Numbered from the stretch's first letter, positions 8,834 to 18,191 are shown. The stretch: 64,000 nucleotides of DNA from Pseudoclavibacter sp. 13-3 (GCF_021168475.1 NZ_JAJOZT010000001.1:777238-841237); one strand, 5' to 3'. Translations and numbers: made by a program. The notes: a model not told the origin generated them from the sequence alone.

Positions 8834-9865
8834 ATGCCGAAGCAACGCGCACCTCGCCCGACCCTCGCCCAGGTCGCCCGCGCCGCAGGGGTGTCGGTCG
8901 GGTTGGCCTCGATGTGTCTCACCGGAGCCCCCGGGCCGGCCGAGCGCACGCGTGAGCACGTGCGTGAGGTCGCTCGACGGCTCGGCTACCGCCCGAACAA
9001 GGCTGCCAGCGTGCTGGCCCGACATGAGGTGCGTCGCATCGGAGTCGTGTTCTCGCTGCGGCAGGCGTTTCACGCACAGGTGATCGAGGCCCTCTATCAG
9101 GCCACCGCATCTCGGGGCTACGAGCTGCTGCTGAGCGCAGTCACAGATGACCGCGCCCCGCAGGAGGCGGCCGAACACCTGATCGACAGCCGCTGTCAGG
9201 CGATCATCCTGGTCAGCACGCACCCAGACGACATCGACGTCAGCGCTGCCATCGACACCGTGCCGATCGTGATTGTCGGCAGCAACAGGTCAAGTGCTGC
9301 GATCAGCAGCGTCAGCGTCGACGGTTGGGCGGGAGTGCGCCAGGCGATGCTGTATCTGCAGTCGGCCGGTCACACCCGCATCGCCTTCGCCGACGCCCCT
9401 GAGGCGTCGGGCACCGTTGATCGACGCCTGGGGTACGAAAGCGCCATGCAGGCCGCTGGCACGAACGCGCATTCGACGATCGTTCACGGCGGCGAGACGT
9501 TTCAGTCTGGCATCCAGGCGGCCAAGCGGCTCCAGCTGCTGGCTCAGCTGCCGACTGCGGTGGTTGCGCACAACGACGAATGCGCCGCAGGCATCATCTT
9601 CGGCCTCAAGATTCGAGGCCTGCAGGTGCCCGAGCACGTGTCAGTCGTGGGCTTCGACGACAGCGGCTTCGCCTGGCAGTCGGGTCTGCGCATGACCACT
9701 CTGCACCAAGACGTCGCGCAGATCGCCGCACTGGCGGTCGACGAGGCCACCCGCCGCATCGAGTCTGCCGCAGGCGGGGTGCGTCCCGCAGAGATTCTGG
9801 TCTCGCCGAGTCTGCGCATTCGCGACAGCAGCGCCCCATGCTCAGCGAAGAGACTCACGGCCTGA
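8834..9865 (+). CDS. LacI-family transcriptional regulator
   Basis: The ATG at 8834 is preceded by CAGGAG with ideal spacing and gives 343 aa. In-frame codons upstream back to 8726 would include the operator itself and are rejected. Residues of about 9-30 (TLAQVARAAGVSVGLASMCL) form the helix-turn-helix and hinge start, followed by RLGYRPNKAASVLA. The remainder is the periplasmic-binding-like effector domain, ending in the usual VVGFDDS...TTLHQD...AVDEATRRI pattern. It is transcribed away from the sugar oxidoreductase and transporter operon and almost certainly represses it until the sugar or a derivative binds. Confidence 0.93.
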   Translation: MPKQRAPRPTLAQVARAAGVSVGLASMCLTGAPGPAERTREHVREVARRLGYRPNKAASVLARHEVRRIGVVFSLRQAFHAQVIEALYQATASRGYELLLSAVTDDRAPQEAAEHLIDSRCQAIILVSTHPDDIDVSAAIDTVPIVIVGSNRSSAAISSVSVDGWAGVRQAMLYLQSAGHTRIAFADAPEASGTVDRRLGYESAMQAAGTNAHSTIVHGGETFQSGIQAAKRLQLLAQLPTAVVAHNDECAAGIIFGLKIRGLQVPEHVSVVGFDDSGFAWQSGLRMTTLHQDVAQIAALAVDEATRRIESAAGGVRPAEILVSPSLRIRDSSAPCSAKRLTA

Positions 9866-9890
9866 CCGACCGATGTCTGCAGACCGCAGG

Positions 9891-11969
9891 TCAGTGCGTC
9901 TGGGCGGCGATGAGCTCCCCGACACGACTGCGCTGCTCTTGCACCGAGGGGTTGCCCGGAATATCGCATGCGAGCTCGTCGAGCACTGCGTATGCCCCGC
10001 GCACGTCGCCCACATGCTCCAGCCCGATCGCAAGCGTGCGCTTGGCCCGCCCCATGTCTGGCACTTCGGCCAGCGCTCGACGCGACCAGTCGACGGTCAG
10101 CTGGGCGGCGACCGGATCACCCGCGGCTGCTTTCCCCGCATAGCGACGTGCCGCCTTGTACGGCAGGTCGACATCCCACGGTCGCATTGCCTCGGCCTTG
10201 GCGTACTCACGTTCGGCTCGGGCATAGTTCGTCTGCGAGATGGCCAGCTGTGCCGTGCGCAGCGGCTGTTCGGCGGCGGCGTTCACTCCCATCCACACGC
10301 TCCAGATCAGCAGCGCGGCGAGCACGATGACACGCGAGATGCCGCCGTCGAGTGCGGGTCGCAGCGGGCGCTCGGCCGCATGTTTCAAGCGCTGGCACCG
10401 TCTGCGAAGCCGTGGTGAGCGCACCCGGGAGAACGCCTGACTCAGCAGTGACATGCGCTCGATCGCACCGCGTGCGGGCATCGGCCGGCTCAGGGCCAGA
10501 CCGACGAGCACACCGGCGAGCAGGGTGTTGTCGGCTGAGGTGAAGTGCGTCAGCAGTGCGGCGAGATAGCCGGCCAGGGCGACACCGGCCGACAGCTGCA
10601 GAGCGCGCTGCTCGGGGCCGATGTGCGCCCACCAGCGGTCAGAGGTCATCGTCACGGCAGAAGTGCCCTGATAGCTGCCGACCAGTTTCTTGCGGCGCCC
10701 CTGCGACCGCGTGCTGATCGGCTGTGACAGCAGCAGGGCACACAGCTGACGAACGCACAGCGCGATTGTCAGCAATGCCCACGCGAAGAGCGGCAGACCG
10801 CCGATGACGAGCACCTGCATCACCCAGTTGTGCGGCGAGTCGAGCGTGACGTCGCCGCCGACGCTCGCATACCAGTTCGCATTGAGATATTTCGGGGCAA
10901 CCTCGATGAAGCCGTTTGCCCCCAGCCCCGTCCACGGATGATCCGCCACGATGCGCATCGTCGACTCGTAGATGTCAAATCGGTCTGAGACCGTCTTGAG
11001 CGCGAAGTTCGAGGTGCCGAGCAGCCGTGAACGCGTCATGGGCACGCACAGCGAGACGACGACGACGATCGCGACCGCGATTGTCGCGGGCAGCAACACC
11101 GGCCGCACGATGCGACGCCCACTGCGCACCCGGTCGGTGATGATCACGGCCAGACCGACGACGCCTGAGACCGCGACGGCGAGAAACGCCGCTCGCGAGG
11201 CAGACAGCACGAAGCTGAGCACTGCACTCGCCAGGCCTGCGAGAATCAGGGCGATGCTCACTGCATGGGCGATGCGGCGCGGGGTCGCCTGCAGACGTGT
11301 GCCGATCTTCACCGCGGCAACGAACTGCCTGACGCCGGCGAGAGCCGATGGCACGAGCATGACGGCGACGACGACCATGATCACGCCGAGGTTGGTGGCG
11401 TTGGCGAGCAACGACCCGGGGCGCGCCGAGTCGGTGGGAATCAGCGTCAACGGGGTGCGCTGCGAGACAGCCACCACTGCAGTGGCGATCGCACCGCAGG
11501 CCAGGGCCACGACGAACGACCGCCTGTGCCCCTGCGTCGCACCAGGCCCCAACATGCGTGCACCAGCCCAGATCGCCGCGGCGTAGACCGGCACGGCGAC
11601 CAGCCCCTCATAGCGCGGGTCACGACCGAGCAGCTGTGCTCCGAAGTCTGCCGACACACCCACGTCGAGCAGCAGGATGCCGAGCCCGGCAAGCACAACC
11701 GGGGTGAAGAACGCTGGCAGGCGCCCCGATGCCGGTGCGAGTGCCGCGAAGAAGACCGCCACGCACATGGCCGTCAGCTTGGGAAAGATCCAGCGGTCAT
11801 CTGCATAGGGAAGAAAGACGAACTGTGAGACGACGAGCAGCCAGATCGCTGCGTGTGCAGACAGATTCGCGCGCTCATCCCATGTCTTTCGGATGAGCGC
11901 GCGAATCATGGATGTCACCCGCGTTTGAGGCGCAGGCAGCGTCTCAACAGTCTCAGTGCTGAGCTGCAC
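9891..11969 (-). CDS. O-antigen ligase/polymerase-like membrane protein with TPR-like tail
   Basis: A 692-aa polytopic membrane protein. About ten or more hydrophobic spans are followed by the Wzy_C/O-antigen ligase signature zone (YESTMRIVADHPWTGLGANG, then SPHNWVMQVLVIGGLP). A soluble C-terminus of roughly 150 residues (YARAEREYAKAEAMRPWDVD...) reads like tetratricopeptide repeats. In Gram-positives such proteins polymerise or ligate surface polysaccharide, or add glycans to proteins; the substrate here is unknown. The longest start is GTG at 11969, which overlaps the upstream surface-protein gene by 17 bp. An ATG at 11909 is an alternative. Co-transcription with the LAxTG protein gene is likely. 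Confidence 0.8.
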   Translation of the reverse strand: MQLSTETVETLPAPQTRVTSMIRALIRKTWDERANLSAHAAIWLLVVSQFVFLPYADDRWIFPKLTAMCVAVFFAALAPASGRLPAFFTPVVLAGLGILLLDVGVSADFGAQLLGRDPRYEGLVAVPVYAAAIWAGARMLGPGATQGHRRSFVVALACGAIATAVVAVSQRTPLTLIPTDSARPGSLLANATNLGVIMVVVAVMLVPSALAGVRQFVAAVKIGTRLQATPRRIAHAVSIALILAGLASAVLSFVLSASRAAFLAVAVSGVVGLAVIITDRVRSGRRIVRPVLLPATIAVAIVVVVSLCVPMTRSRLLGTSNFALKTVSDRFDIYESTMRIVADHPWTGLGANGFIEVAPKYLNANWYASVGGDVTLDSPHNWVMQVLVIGGLPLFAWALLTIALCVRQLCALLLSQPISTRSQGRRKKLVGSYQGTSAVTMTSDRWWAHIGPEQRALQLSAGVALAGYLAALLTHFTSADNTLLAGVLVGLALSRPMPARGAIERMSLLSQAFSRVRSPRLRRRCQRLKHAAERPLRPALDGGISRVIVLAALLIWSVWMGVNAAAEQPLRTAQLAISQTNYARAEREYAKAEAMRPWDVDLPYKAARRYAGKAAAGDPVAAQLTVDWSRRALAEVPDMGRAKRTLAIGLEHVGDVRGAYAVLDELACDIPGNPSVQEQRSRVGELIAAQTH

Positions 11970-12645
11970 CGCGACGACGAGCCGCGATCACACCGGCCGC
12001 ACCAGCGGCGACCAGCAGCAGGGCGCCGAAGACGAGGGCGGCATCCTGAGCACCTGTGTGAGCGAGGGTGCCGCTCTGAGCTGAGCTGCCGGCGTCGGTT
12101 GCCGCTGCATCGTCAGCCGTGGGGGCCACGACCGTGAGCTTGGCCGGATCGAGGTCGGCGATCACGATGTGGTGCTCGCCCAGCTCGGTGTCGGCGGGAA
12201 TCGTCACCTGCGCGTTGAGCACGCCCTGGTCGTTCGCCGCGACGCCCTTCGCCAGCACGACGGGAGTCGAGTGCAGCTCGATGTCGACCTGCTCGCCAGC
12301 CGCCAGCGTGCCAGCCTTGGTCGAGACGGTGATGGTCTGGCCGGGCACGACGGTGGCGTCTGACAGAGTGATGTCGTCCAGCGTCAGCGCGCCGTCTTTG
12401 TCGTTGTCGTCGGCGCTCGAGTTGTCGTCGGCGCTCGAGTTGCCGTTGTTGCCTGACGCGTTGCCGTTGTCGCCTGACGCATTGCCGTCGTTCGACGTTG
12501 CGTGCTGGCCTGCAGACGCGCCATCGTCAGGCGACACGTTGTCTGCATGCGCAATCGAGCTGACGCCGATCAGAGCTGAGAACGAAAGCGCGAATGCGGC
12601 GATGAGGCCGAGCGCTTTGCGTGATGCCACTGGAGTTGCTGACAT
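11953..12645 (-). CDS. LAHTG wall-anchored surface protein, hypothetical
   Basis: A 230-aa protein. It has a signal peptide (residues 1-34, ending SSIAHA), a low-complexity Asn/Ser/Asp/Gly spacer (about 40-82), and an Ig-like beta-rich segment (about 86-172, with TVVPGQTITVSTKAGTL). It ends in a sorting signal: LAHTG at 194-198, a hydrophobic stretch and an RRR tail. The spacer is encoded by tandem DNA units, including two exact 18-bp copies at 12403-12438. Two ATGs compete. The one at 12645 has better spacing from the G-rich ribosome site; 12654 would add three residues. The LAxTG motif is what class E sortases use in Actinomycetota. Function unknown; it may be a coat or stalk protein. Confidence 0.85.
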   Translation of the reverse strand: MSATPVASRKALGLIAAFALSFSALIGVSSIAHADNVSPDDGASAGQHATSNDGNASGDNGNASGNNGNSSADDNSSADDNDKDGALTLDDITLSDATVVPGQTITVSTKAGTLAAGEQVDIELHSTPVVLAKGVAANDQGVLNAQVTIPADTELGEHHIVIADLDPAKLTVVAPTADDAAATDAGSSAQSGTLAHTGAQDAALVFGALLLVAAGAAGVIAARRRGAAQH

Positions 12646-12678
12646 TATGGGCATTCCCCCCTAGAACTTGAACATGAT

Positions 12679-12690
12679 TGATTCGAATCA
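12679..12690. promoter_or_regulatory. 12-bp perfect palindrome upstream of LAHTG gene
   Basis: tgattcgaatca is its own reverse complement and sits 34 bp upstream of the start of the surface-protein gene. Its position fits an operator, but no regulator can be assigned. Confidence 0.35.
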
Positions 12691-12761
12691 TCCAAGGGTC
12701 GAAATGTACCGCTCTCCCCCCAGAGAGACAGTCGAAACTGTCACAGAGCAAATCCTAGCAA

Positions 12762-14051
12762 TCATCTGTGCGAATCGGAAACCAGAGCGCGCCGGCGACG
12801 AACCGCAAGCACCATGCCCGCAACCACGCAGAGCACTCCCGCACCCAGCCCGGCGCTGGCCAGCCCCACGGCAAGTGAGCGGGGCATCCCCATGACGGTC
12901 TCAGCGGGCAGGCGAGCGTCACCGGCGGTGCCTTGGGGCACCTGATCGGCCAGCCCTGACGCCGAGCCCACGTGCGAAGCCGACTCGCTCGCGCCCGCCT
13001 CAGAGCCCGCAGCAGGCCGAGGTGCCGCGACAAGAACGTCGTGCACCGCGCGCGCGACGTCCTGCACGTCACGGTCGGCAGCCGACGCCGTGCCTGCCCC
13101 ACCCGCGACACCCGGGCCGAACGAGGTCATCACGGCGAGCGCCACCTCTCGGCCTGGGGTGAGCAGGTAGCCCGTGTCGTGGCTGACGTCGACGTTCTCG
13201 CCCGTCTTGTTGGCCAGCTCGGTCCGCGGCACAACCGCGCCGAACTTGGTGTTCACGGTCTGCTGGCGCATCCAGTCGATGATCTGATCGCTCGCCGCGC
13301 GCGACAGCATCTCACCAGCATGAATGCGCTCGAGCAGCCGCATGTCGCCTGTTGCGGTGATGAGGTTCTCATGTCTCGCATCATGCGAGAGCACCATCTT
13401 GCGCCCGAAGTGCATGTCGGCGTCGGCGATGCCGAGCGCGCGCAGCCCGACCCCGACCGCGTCGAGCCCGCCGACGAAGTCGATCAGCACATTGGTGGCT
13501 GTGTTGTCGCTGACGGTGATCATCAGGCGCAGCAGCTCGCCCAACGGCAGCTGCCTGACGGATGTCGCCGCGGCCCCGCCCTGCAGCGTTCCCGTGCCGC
13601 CGACGATATCTGAAGGCCGAACGGTGACGGGGGTCTGCAGATCCCACCGCCCGTCGTCGACAGCGCGCATGATCACTGCAGCGAGGCCGATCTTGATCGT
13701 GCTGGCAGCTTTGAACTCTTCGTCTGCGGCACCGACCGCCACAGACTCGCCACCGAGCACCCCCGACAAGTCACCGAGCGCGATGCCCATCTTCACGCCA
13801 TGCTGCGCGGCACTGTCGACGATGCCCTGCAGCCGACTCTGCAGTTCGATCTGCAGCTGCGGGCTCTGCAGCTGCAGCGCGTCGACCGCCGCAGCCGCAC
13901 TGAGGGCATCGACTTCAACGGCTTGGGCGGCTGGAGCATCCCCGGCCGCGATCTGGATCACCCCCGCAGCGGCAAGGCAGAGCGTCAGCATCGCGGCGGT
14001 GCCGCGCATCAGCGCATGCGAGGGCACGTGCAGCCGCCGCTTCAGGTTCAT
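12762..14051 (-). CDS. Class A beta-lactamase-fold serine hydrolase with C-terminal membrane anchor
   Basis: A 429-aa exported protein with a signal/anchor region in the first 45 residues. The serine acylase motifs are present: STIK (117-120), SDN (181-183) and KTG (282-284). The Glu/Asn pair of a class A omega loop (ExxLN) is not evident; the region instead reads ARHENLITATGDM. It may therefore be a Beta-lactamase2-type hydrolase rather than an antibiotic-inactivating enzyme. A Gly/Ala/Ser-rich linker leads to a single C-terminal membrane span and an RRRR tail, with no LPxTG-like motif. It ends 117 bp before the LAHTG gene starts and is transcribed divergently from the efflux pump. A role in peptidoglycan or beta-lactam metabolism is inference. 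Confidence 0.82.
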   Translation of the reverse strand: MNLKRRLHVPSHALMRGTAAMLTLCLAAAGVIQIAAGDAPAAQAVEVDALSAAAAVDALQLQSPQLQIELQSRLQGIVDSAAQHGVKMGIALGDLSGVLGGESVAVGAADEEFKAASTIKIGLAAVIMRAVDDGRWDLQTPVTVRPSDIVGGTGTLQGGAAATSVRQLPLGELLRLMITVSDNTATNVLIDFVGGLDAVGVGLRALGIADADMHFGRKMVLSHDARHENLITATGDMRLLERIHAGEMLSRAASDQIIDWMRQQTVNTKFGAVVPRTELANKTGENVDVSHDTGYLLTPGREVALAVMTSFGPGVAGGAGTASAADRDVQDVARAVHDVLVAAPRPAAGSEAGASESASHVGSASGLADQVPQGTAGDARLPAETVMGMPRSLAVGLASAGLGAGVLCVVAGMVLAVRRRRALVSDSHR

Positions 14052-14161
14052 CGCAGTCTCACCCCCCCATCACTGCACCATCCGCGATCGAAAGGCGCCG
14101 AGGGTATTCTAGGGCGTCTGCTGAGGCCGAACCGCAGCTCGGGCGCCGGCAAAGCCCCAGC

Positions 14162-14203
14162 TTGACTTTGCAGAGTCTGCAAGTTTACAGTTAGTGCACT
14201 GAC
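14162..14203 (+). promoter_or_regulatory. Promoter of efflux/tetR operon with two palindromic operators
   Basis: A -35-like TTGACT (14162-14167) and a -10-like TACAGT (14186-14191) are 18 bp apart. The spacer contains a perfect 15-bp palindrome, ttgcaga-g-tctgcaa (14168-14182). A second palindrome, gttagtgcactgac (14190-14203, one mismatched pair), covers the expected transcription start. This is the classic layout for TetR repression of an adjacent efflux gene. It predicts an untranslated leader of about 100 nt before the start at 14305. Confidence 0.6.
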
Positions 14204-14304
14204 ACGCGCGACGCTGCCGTGATGGCACGCGCCGTCGTGTCCATGCGCATCTGCCGCATGTACATCTGCACGACACTCCCCCGATTCACGAAGAAGGCTC
14301 TTCC

Positions 14305-15963
14305 ATGCCCGACCCCACTCTCACGCACGCCCCGACAGGCATGCTGCCCAGACGACAGATCAATCTGATCTTCGTCGCGCTGATCGTCGTGATGCTGCTG
14401 AGCTCGCTCGACCAGATGATCTTCTCAACAGCCCTGCCGACCATCGTCGGCGAGCTCAACGGTGTCGAGCACATGCTCTGGGTCGCCACCGCATACATCC
14501 TCTGCGCGACCGTGATGATGCCGGTCTATGGCAAGCTCGGCGACCTCTACGGCCGCAAGGCGATCACGATCGGCGCAGTGACCGCCTTTCTGGTCGGCTC
14601 GATCGTCGGCGGCCTCGCGCAGGACATGACCTGGCTGATCATCGCTCGAGGCATTCAGGGCCTCGGCGGCGGCGGCCTGATGATTCTCTCACAGGCGATC
14701 ATCGCCGACATCGTGCCGCCGAAAGACCGCGGCAAGTACATGGGCCCCATGGGTGCCGTGTTCGGCCTCTCAGCAGTGGCCGGTCCACTGCTGGGCGGAT
14801 GGTTCACCGACTCTATCGGCTGGCGCTGGGCGTTCTGGATGAACATTCCACTCGCAGTCATCGCCATCATCGCGCTCAGCGTGCTGCTGCACCTGCCGAA
14901 GCATGCGACAGACCGAGTGCGCCTCGACGTGCTCGGCACCGTGCTGCTCGCGATCTGGGTTTCGTGCCTAGTGCTGTTCGCTTCGTGGGGCGGCAACACG
15001 TACGACTGGGATTCCCCCCAGATCATCGGACTGATCATCGCCACGATCGTCTTCGCCGGTCTGTTTCTCTGGGCTGAGGCCAAGGCGGCCGACCCGCTGC
15101 TGCCCCTCGCGCTCTTCCGCAACCGCAACTTCAACCTCACCACCGCCGCAGGCCTCGCCGTCGGCATCGCGATGTTCGGCACGCTCGGCTACATGCCGAC
15201 CTACCTGCAGATCGTGCACGACACGGGCGCCACCGAGTCAGGGCTGCTCCTGGTGCCCATGGTCATCGGCCTGATGATCACGGCAATCTCTTCGGGCCAG
15301 CTCGCGAGCCGCACGTCGCACTACAAGTGGATGCCCCTGGCCAGCATGCTGCTCGTGGCGGCTTCATTGGTACTGCTGTCCACGTTGCACGCCGACACCC
15401 CGCTGTTCCTGCTGTGCAGCTACCTGTTTCTGCTTGGTGCCGGAATCGGTCTCGGCATTCAGATTCTCGTGCTCATCGTGCAGAACGAGTTTCCCATCAC
15501 GCAGGTCGGCACCGCGACCGGTGCGAACAACTTCTTTCGAGAGATCGGCGCCACTCTCGGGTCGGCCATCGTGGGCAGCGTGTTCACTTCGCGTCTCACA
15601 GCTCTGGTCACAGAGCGCATGCCGCAGACCAGCGCCGGCGACGGTTCCGGGGCCAGCCTCGACTCACTCACCCCGACCGTGGTCAGAGACCTGCCGACGC
15701 CGATTCGCGATGTCATCGTGAACGCGTACAACGACGCCCTCACCCCGATCTTCATGTGGCTGATGCCGCTGCTGCTGATCGCCTTCGTGCTGCTGCTCTT
15801 CGTGCAGGAACACCCGCTCGCCACTTCTCTCGATGAGTCGGGCAAGACCGGCGGCGCGGCCCCGGCCGATGCCGAGATGACGACCGCGACTCGTCGACAA
15901 GGCACGCATGCAGCATCCGCGGCATCGACGCATGATCACGCACAGGCTCGCGACGATGGCTGA
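14305..15963 (+). CDS. MFS drug-efflux transporter, DHA2 (EmrB/QacA) family
   Basis: A proton-driven multidrug exporter of 552 aa with about 14 predicted membrane spans. It shows the DHA2 hallmarks: motif D1 near the first span (LSSLDQMIFSTALPTIVGEL), motif A GKLGDLYGRK between spans 2 and 3, and motif C GPLLGGWFTDSIGWRWAF in span 5. Translation starts at the ATG at 14305. The gene overlaps the following TetR gene by 8 bp, and the pair is preceded by a palindrome-bearing promoter. The drug range cannot be inferred. Confidence 0.93.
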   Translation: MPDPTLTHAPTGMLPRRQINLIFVALIVVMLLSSLDQMIFSTALPTIVGELNGVEHMLWVATAYILCATVMMPVYGKLGDLYGRKAITIGAVTAFLVGSIVGGLAQDMTWLIIARGIQGLGGGGLMILSQAIIADIVPPKDRGKYMGPMGAVFGLSAVAGPLLGGWFTDSIGWRWAFWMNIPLAVIAIIALSVLLHLPKHATDRVRLDVLGTVLLAIWVSCLVLFASWGGNTYDWDSPQIIGLIIATIVFAGLFLWAEAKAADPLLPLALFRNRNFNLTTAAGLAVGIAMFGTLGYMPTYLQIVHDTGATESGLLLVPMVIGLMITAISSGQLASRTSHYKWMPLASMLLVAASLVLLSTLHADTPLFLLCSYLFLLGAGIGLGIQILVLIVQNEFPITQVGTATGANNFFREIGATLGSAIVGSVFTSRLTALVTERMPQTSAGDGSGASLDSLTPTVVRDLPTPIRDVIVNAYNDALTPIFMWLMPLLLIAFVLLLFVQEHPLATSLDESGKTGGAAPADAEMTTATRRQGTHAASAASTHDHAQARDDG

Positions 15964-16612
15964 TCAGGCCGACGCGATGGCATGCGCGCACGAGGGGCTG
16001 CGTCAGCGCAAGCTGCGCCAGACTCGCGAGCATGTCGAGCAGGTGACGGTTGAACTCGTCGATCGCCTCGGGTACGACCAGGTCTCGGTCGAGATGATCT
16101 GTGATCAGGCCGAGATCTCGCCGCGCACGTTCTACAACTACTTCGGCACCAAGGATGCCGCGATTCTCGGGTACATACCGGCGAGCATCGATGCAGCCGC
16201 GTTGCAGCAGTTCATCGAGCACTCGAACGACGACATCATCGATGCGCTGTTGCAGCTGATCGCATCTGCAGAGCACAGCCCGCTGCGACAGTCGTCGCTG
16301 CAGGTACAGCGTCACCGGATTCTGCATGAGCACCCGCATCTGCTGACCGAGATAGCGAGTCGCGTCGAACGGCTGCAGAGTCGTCTGAATGACGCGATCG
16401 CCGAGCGGGTCGCGCTCGAGCTGGGCACGGCGACGACGGATGCCCGGGTGCAGCAGCGAGCGCGACTGCTGTTCGCCGTCGTGATCGCCGTGGTCAAGAT
16501 CGCGCTGGTCACCGGCCCCGAGCAGCTGCCCCCGGACATGCAGGCGAGTGAGACCGCTGTGCTGGAGCGGCTGCGCCGTGCGCGCGGTCTCGCCGTCGAC
16601 ATGCTGGGCTGA
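15956..16612 (+). CDS. TetR-family transcriptional regulator
   Basis: 218 aa from the ATG at 15956 (MADQADAMACAHEGLRQRK). The helix-turn-helix lies at about residues 27-67, with VSVEMICDQAEISPRTFYNYFGTKDAA as two blocks typical of TetR proteins. The C-terminal half is an all-helical ligand domain without recognisable specificity. The start lies inside the last codons of the efflux gene, so the two are translationally coupled. The regulator probably binds the palindromes at 14168-14203. An in-frame ATG at 15932 is a less likely start. Confidence 0.9.
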   Translation: MADQADAMACAHEGLRQRKLRQTREHVEQVTVELVDRLGYDQVSVEMICDQAEISPRTFYNYFGTKDAAILGYIPASIDAAALQQFIEHSNDDIIDALLQLIASAEHSPLRQSSLQVQRHRILHEHPHLLTEIASRVERLQSRLNDAIAERVALELGTATTDARVQQRARLLFAVVIAVVKIALVTGPEQLPPDMQASETAVLERLRRARGLAVDMLG

Positions 16613-16643
16613 CCGCGGCACGATGCCCGGCGAGGTGTTTCTG

Positions 16644-18191
16644 CTACTGCACGGGGCCTTCGGCCAGCGTCACGGTCTTGGTGTGCGAGGTGCCCTGCGC
16701 ATCTGCCCACGTGACCGAGACATGATCGCCGACCGCATGCTTGGCGATGATCGTGCTCAGGTCTTCGGCACTGCCCACGGTCTGCCCGTCGATCGCAGTG
16801 ATCGTGGAGCCCGCAGTGATGCCGGCCTCGGCAGCCGGGGTCTCATCGACGACCCCGGCGACAGCTGCGCCGCCGGTCTGCGCCGACGAGCCCGTCGAGC
16901 CGCTGCGAGAGCCACGATTCGACGAGACCGACCCCGACGAGCTGCCCGCGCTCTGCATCGAGACGCCCAAGAACGGCGAGCCGCCGATGCGCACGCTGCC
17001 TGATGCATCCTTGTTCTCGATCTGCTGCACCACGCTCGACACGGTGGTGATCGGAATCGCGTAGCCCACGGTCTGGCCGCCGCTGCTCGCGGCGACCGTC
17101 ATCGCGGTCACCTCGCCTTCAGCGTCGAGCACGGGCCCGCCCGAATCGCCCGACACCACCGCGGCGCCGAACTCGATCAGCCCGCTCAGGGTCTCGGACT
17201 CGCTGCTGCTCGATGAGCCCCCTGACGTCCCGCCGGTGGCGCTGCCGCTCGCCGCGCCGGTCACGCTGCTCGCCGTCGAGGCCGTGATCGTCTTGTTCGT
17301 GGCGCTCACCGTGCCTGCGGCGGCGACCAGCTGCCCCTTGCCCTCGGCGTTGCCGATCGCGGTGAGCGTGTCACCGGCGTTCACGCCGTCGTCGTCGAGC
17401 GAGACGGCCTCGAGGCCCGACGCATCTTGCAGCTGCAGCAGCGCGACGTCCTTCGTCGAGTCACTGCCCAGCACTTTGGCCGTATACGTGGTTCCGGTCG
17501 ACGCGACGGTCACCTTGATCTGGGTCGCGCTCTCGACGACGTGATGGTTCGTGACGACGATTCCGTCGCTGCTGAGCACGAATCCGCTGCCAGCAGCCTC
17601 TCCGGCACCGTACGAGAGCACCGTCTCGATGATGACGGCGCCGCGCTGCTGTTCGGCGGATGCCGCGGTCGCGCCCGCACTCGACGTGCCCGTGCGCCCG
17701 GAGTCGTCGATCGTGTCGTCGCCGAGCCCGTTGGACTGGCCCGACCCGCTGCTGCCGTTTCGCGACCCGTTGACGCCGTAGCCGTTGCCCAATGCGGGCA
17801 GGGCCTGGCTGCTGGAGCCGGATGCCGCTGCGCCGAAGCCACCGGTGAGGGCGCCGATGCCCAGCGTCAGCCCCGCGCCGATGGCCATCGCACCGCCGAG
17901 CGCGAGGGCTTTGCGCCAGAAGGCCGAGCGCCCGCGGCCCGAGACCACTGGGCCGGTGGGCTGCTGCGCCGAGGGCTCTGCGAACGCGTTCGGCGAGCGC
18001 GGTGACGCGAACGGCGTGTCGGGCTGCTGTGCTAGGTGTGCCGTATCTGTCACGAACGCCCAGTTCGGCGAGCGCGGAGGCTGACCCTGCGAGGGGTCCG
18101 TCTCAGACTCGCCCTGTTCCTGGCGGTCGGCCTGGGGCTGCTGCCGAGGGGTCTGCTGCGGCACCTGCCGGGTGTCATCATCGTCGAACAT
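16644..18191 (-). CDS. HtrA/DegP-like membrane-anchored serine protease with PDZ domain
   Basis: A surface quality-control protease of 515 aa, starting at an ATG after a textbook AGGAGG. It begins with a long Gln/Pro-rich cytoplasmic region (1-90), then one membrane span (about 93-117) and a Gly/Ser-rich linker. The trypsin-like domain has its triad at His217 (TNHHVVE), Asp248 (STKDVALLQL) and Ser350 (SGDSGGPVLD). A PDZ domain follows (about 405-512, GITAGSTITAIDGQ). A Ser/Gly/Thr stretch of about 30 residues (about 308-335) is inserted in the loop just before the nucleophile; this is longer than I would expect. It converges on the tetR gene with a 31-bp gap. Confidence 0.92.
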   Translation of the reverse strand: MFDDDDTRQVPQQTPRQQPQADRQEQGESETDPSQGQPPRSPNWAFVTDTAHLAQQPDTPFASPRSPNAFAEPSAQQPTGPVVSGRGRSAFWRKALALGGAMAIGAGLTLGIGALTGGFGAAASGSSSQALPALGNGYGVNGSRNGSSGSGQSNGLGDDTIDDSGRTGTSSAGATAASAEQQRGAVIIETVLSYGAGEAAGSGFVLSSDGIVVTNHHVVESATQIKVTVASTGTTYTAKVLGSDSTKDVALLQLQDASGLEAVSLDDDGVNAGDTLTAIGNAEGKGQLVAAAGTVSATNKTITASTASSVTGAASGSATGGTSGGSSSSSESETLSGLIEFGAAVVSGDSGGPVLDAEGEVTAMTVAASSGGQTVGYAIPITTVSSVVQQIENKDASGSVRIGGSPFLGVSMQSAGSSSGSVSSNRGSRSGSTGSSAQTGGAAVAGVVDETPAAEAGITAGSTITAIDGQTVGSAEDLSTIIAKHAVGDHVSVTWADAQGTSHTKTVTLAEGPVQ

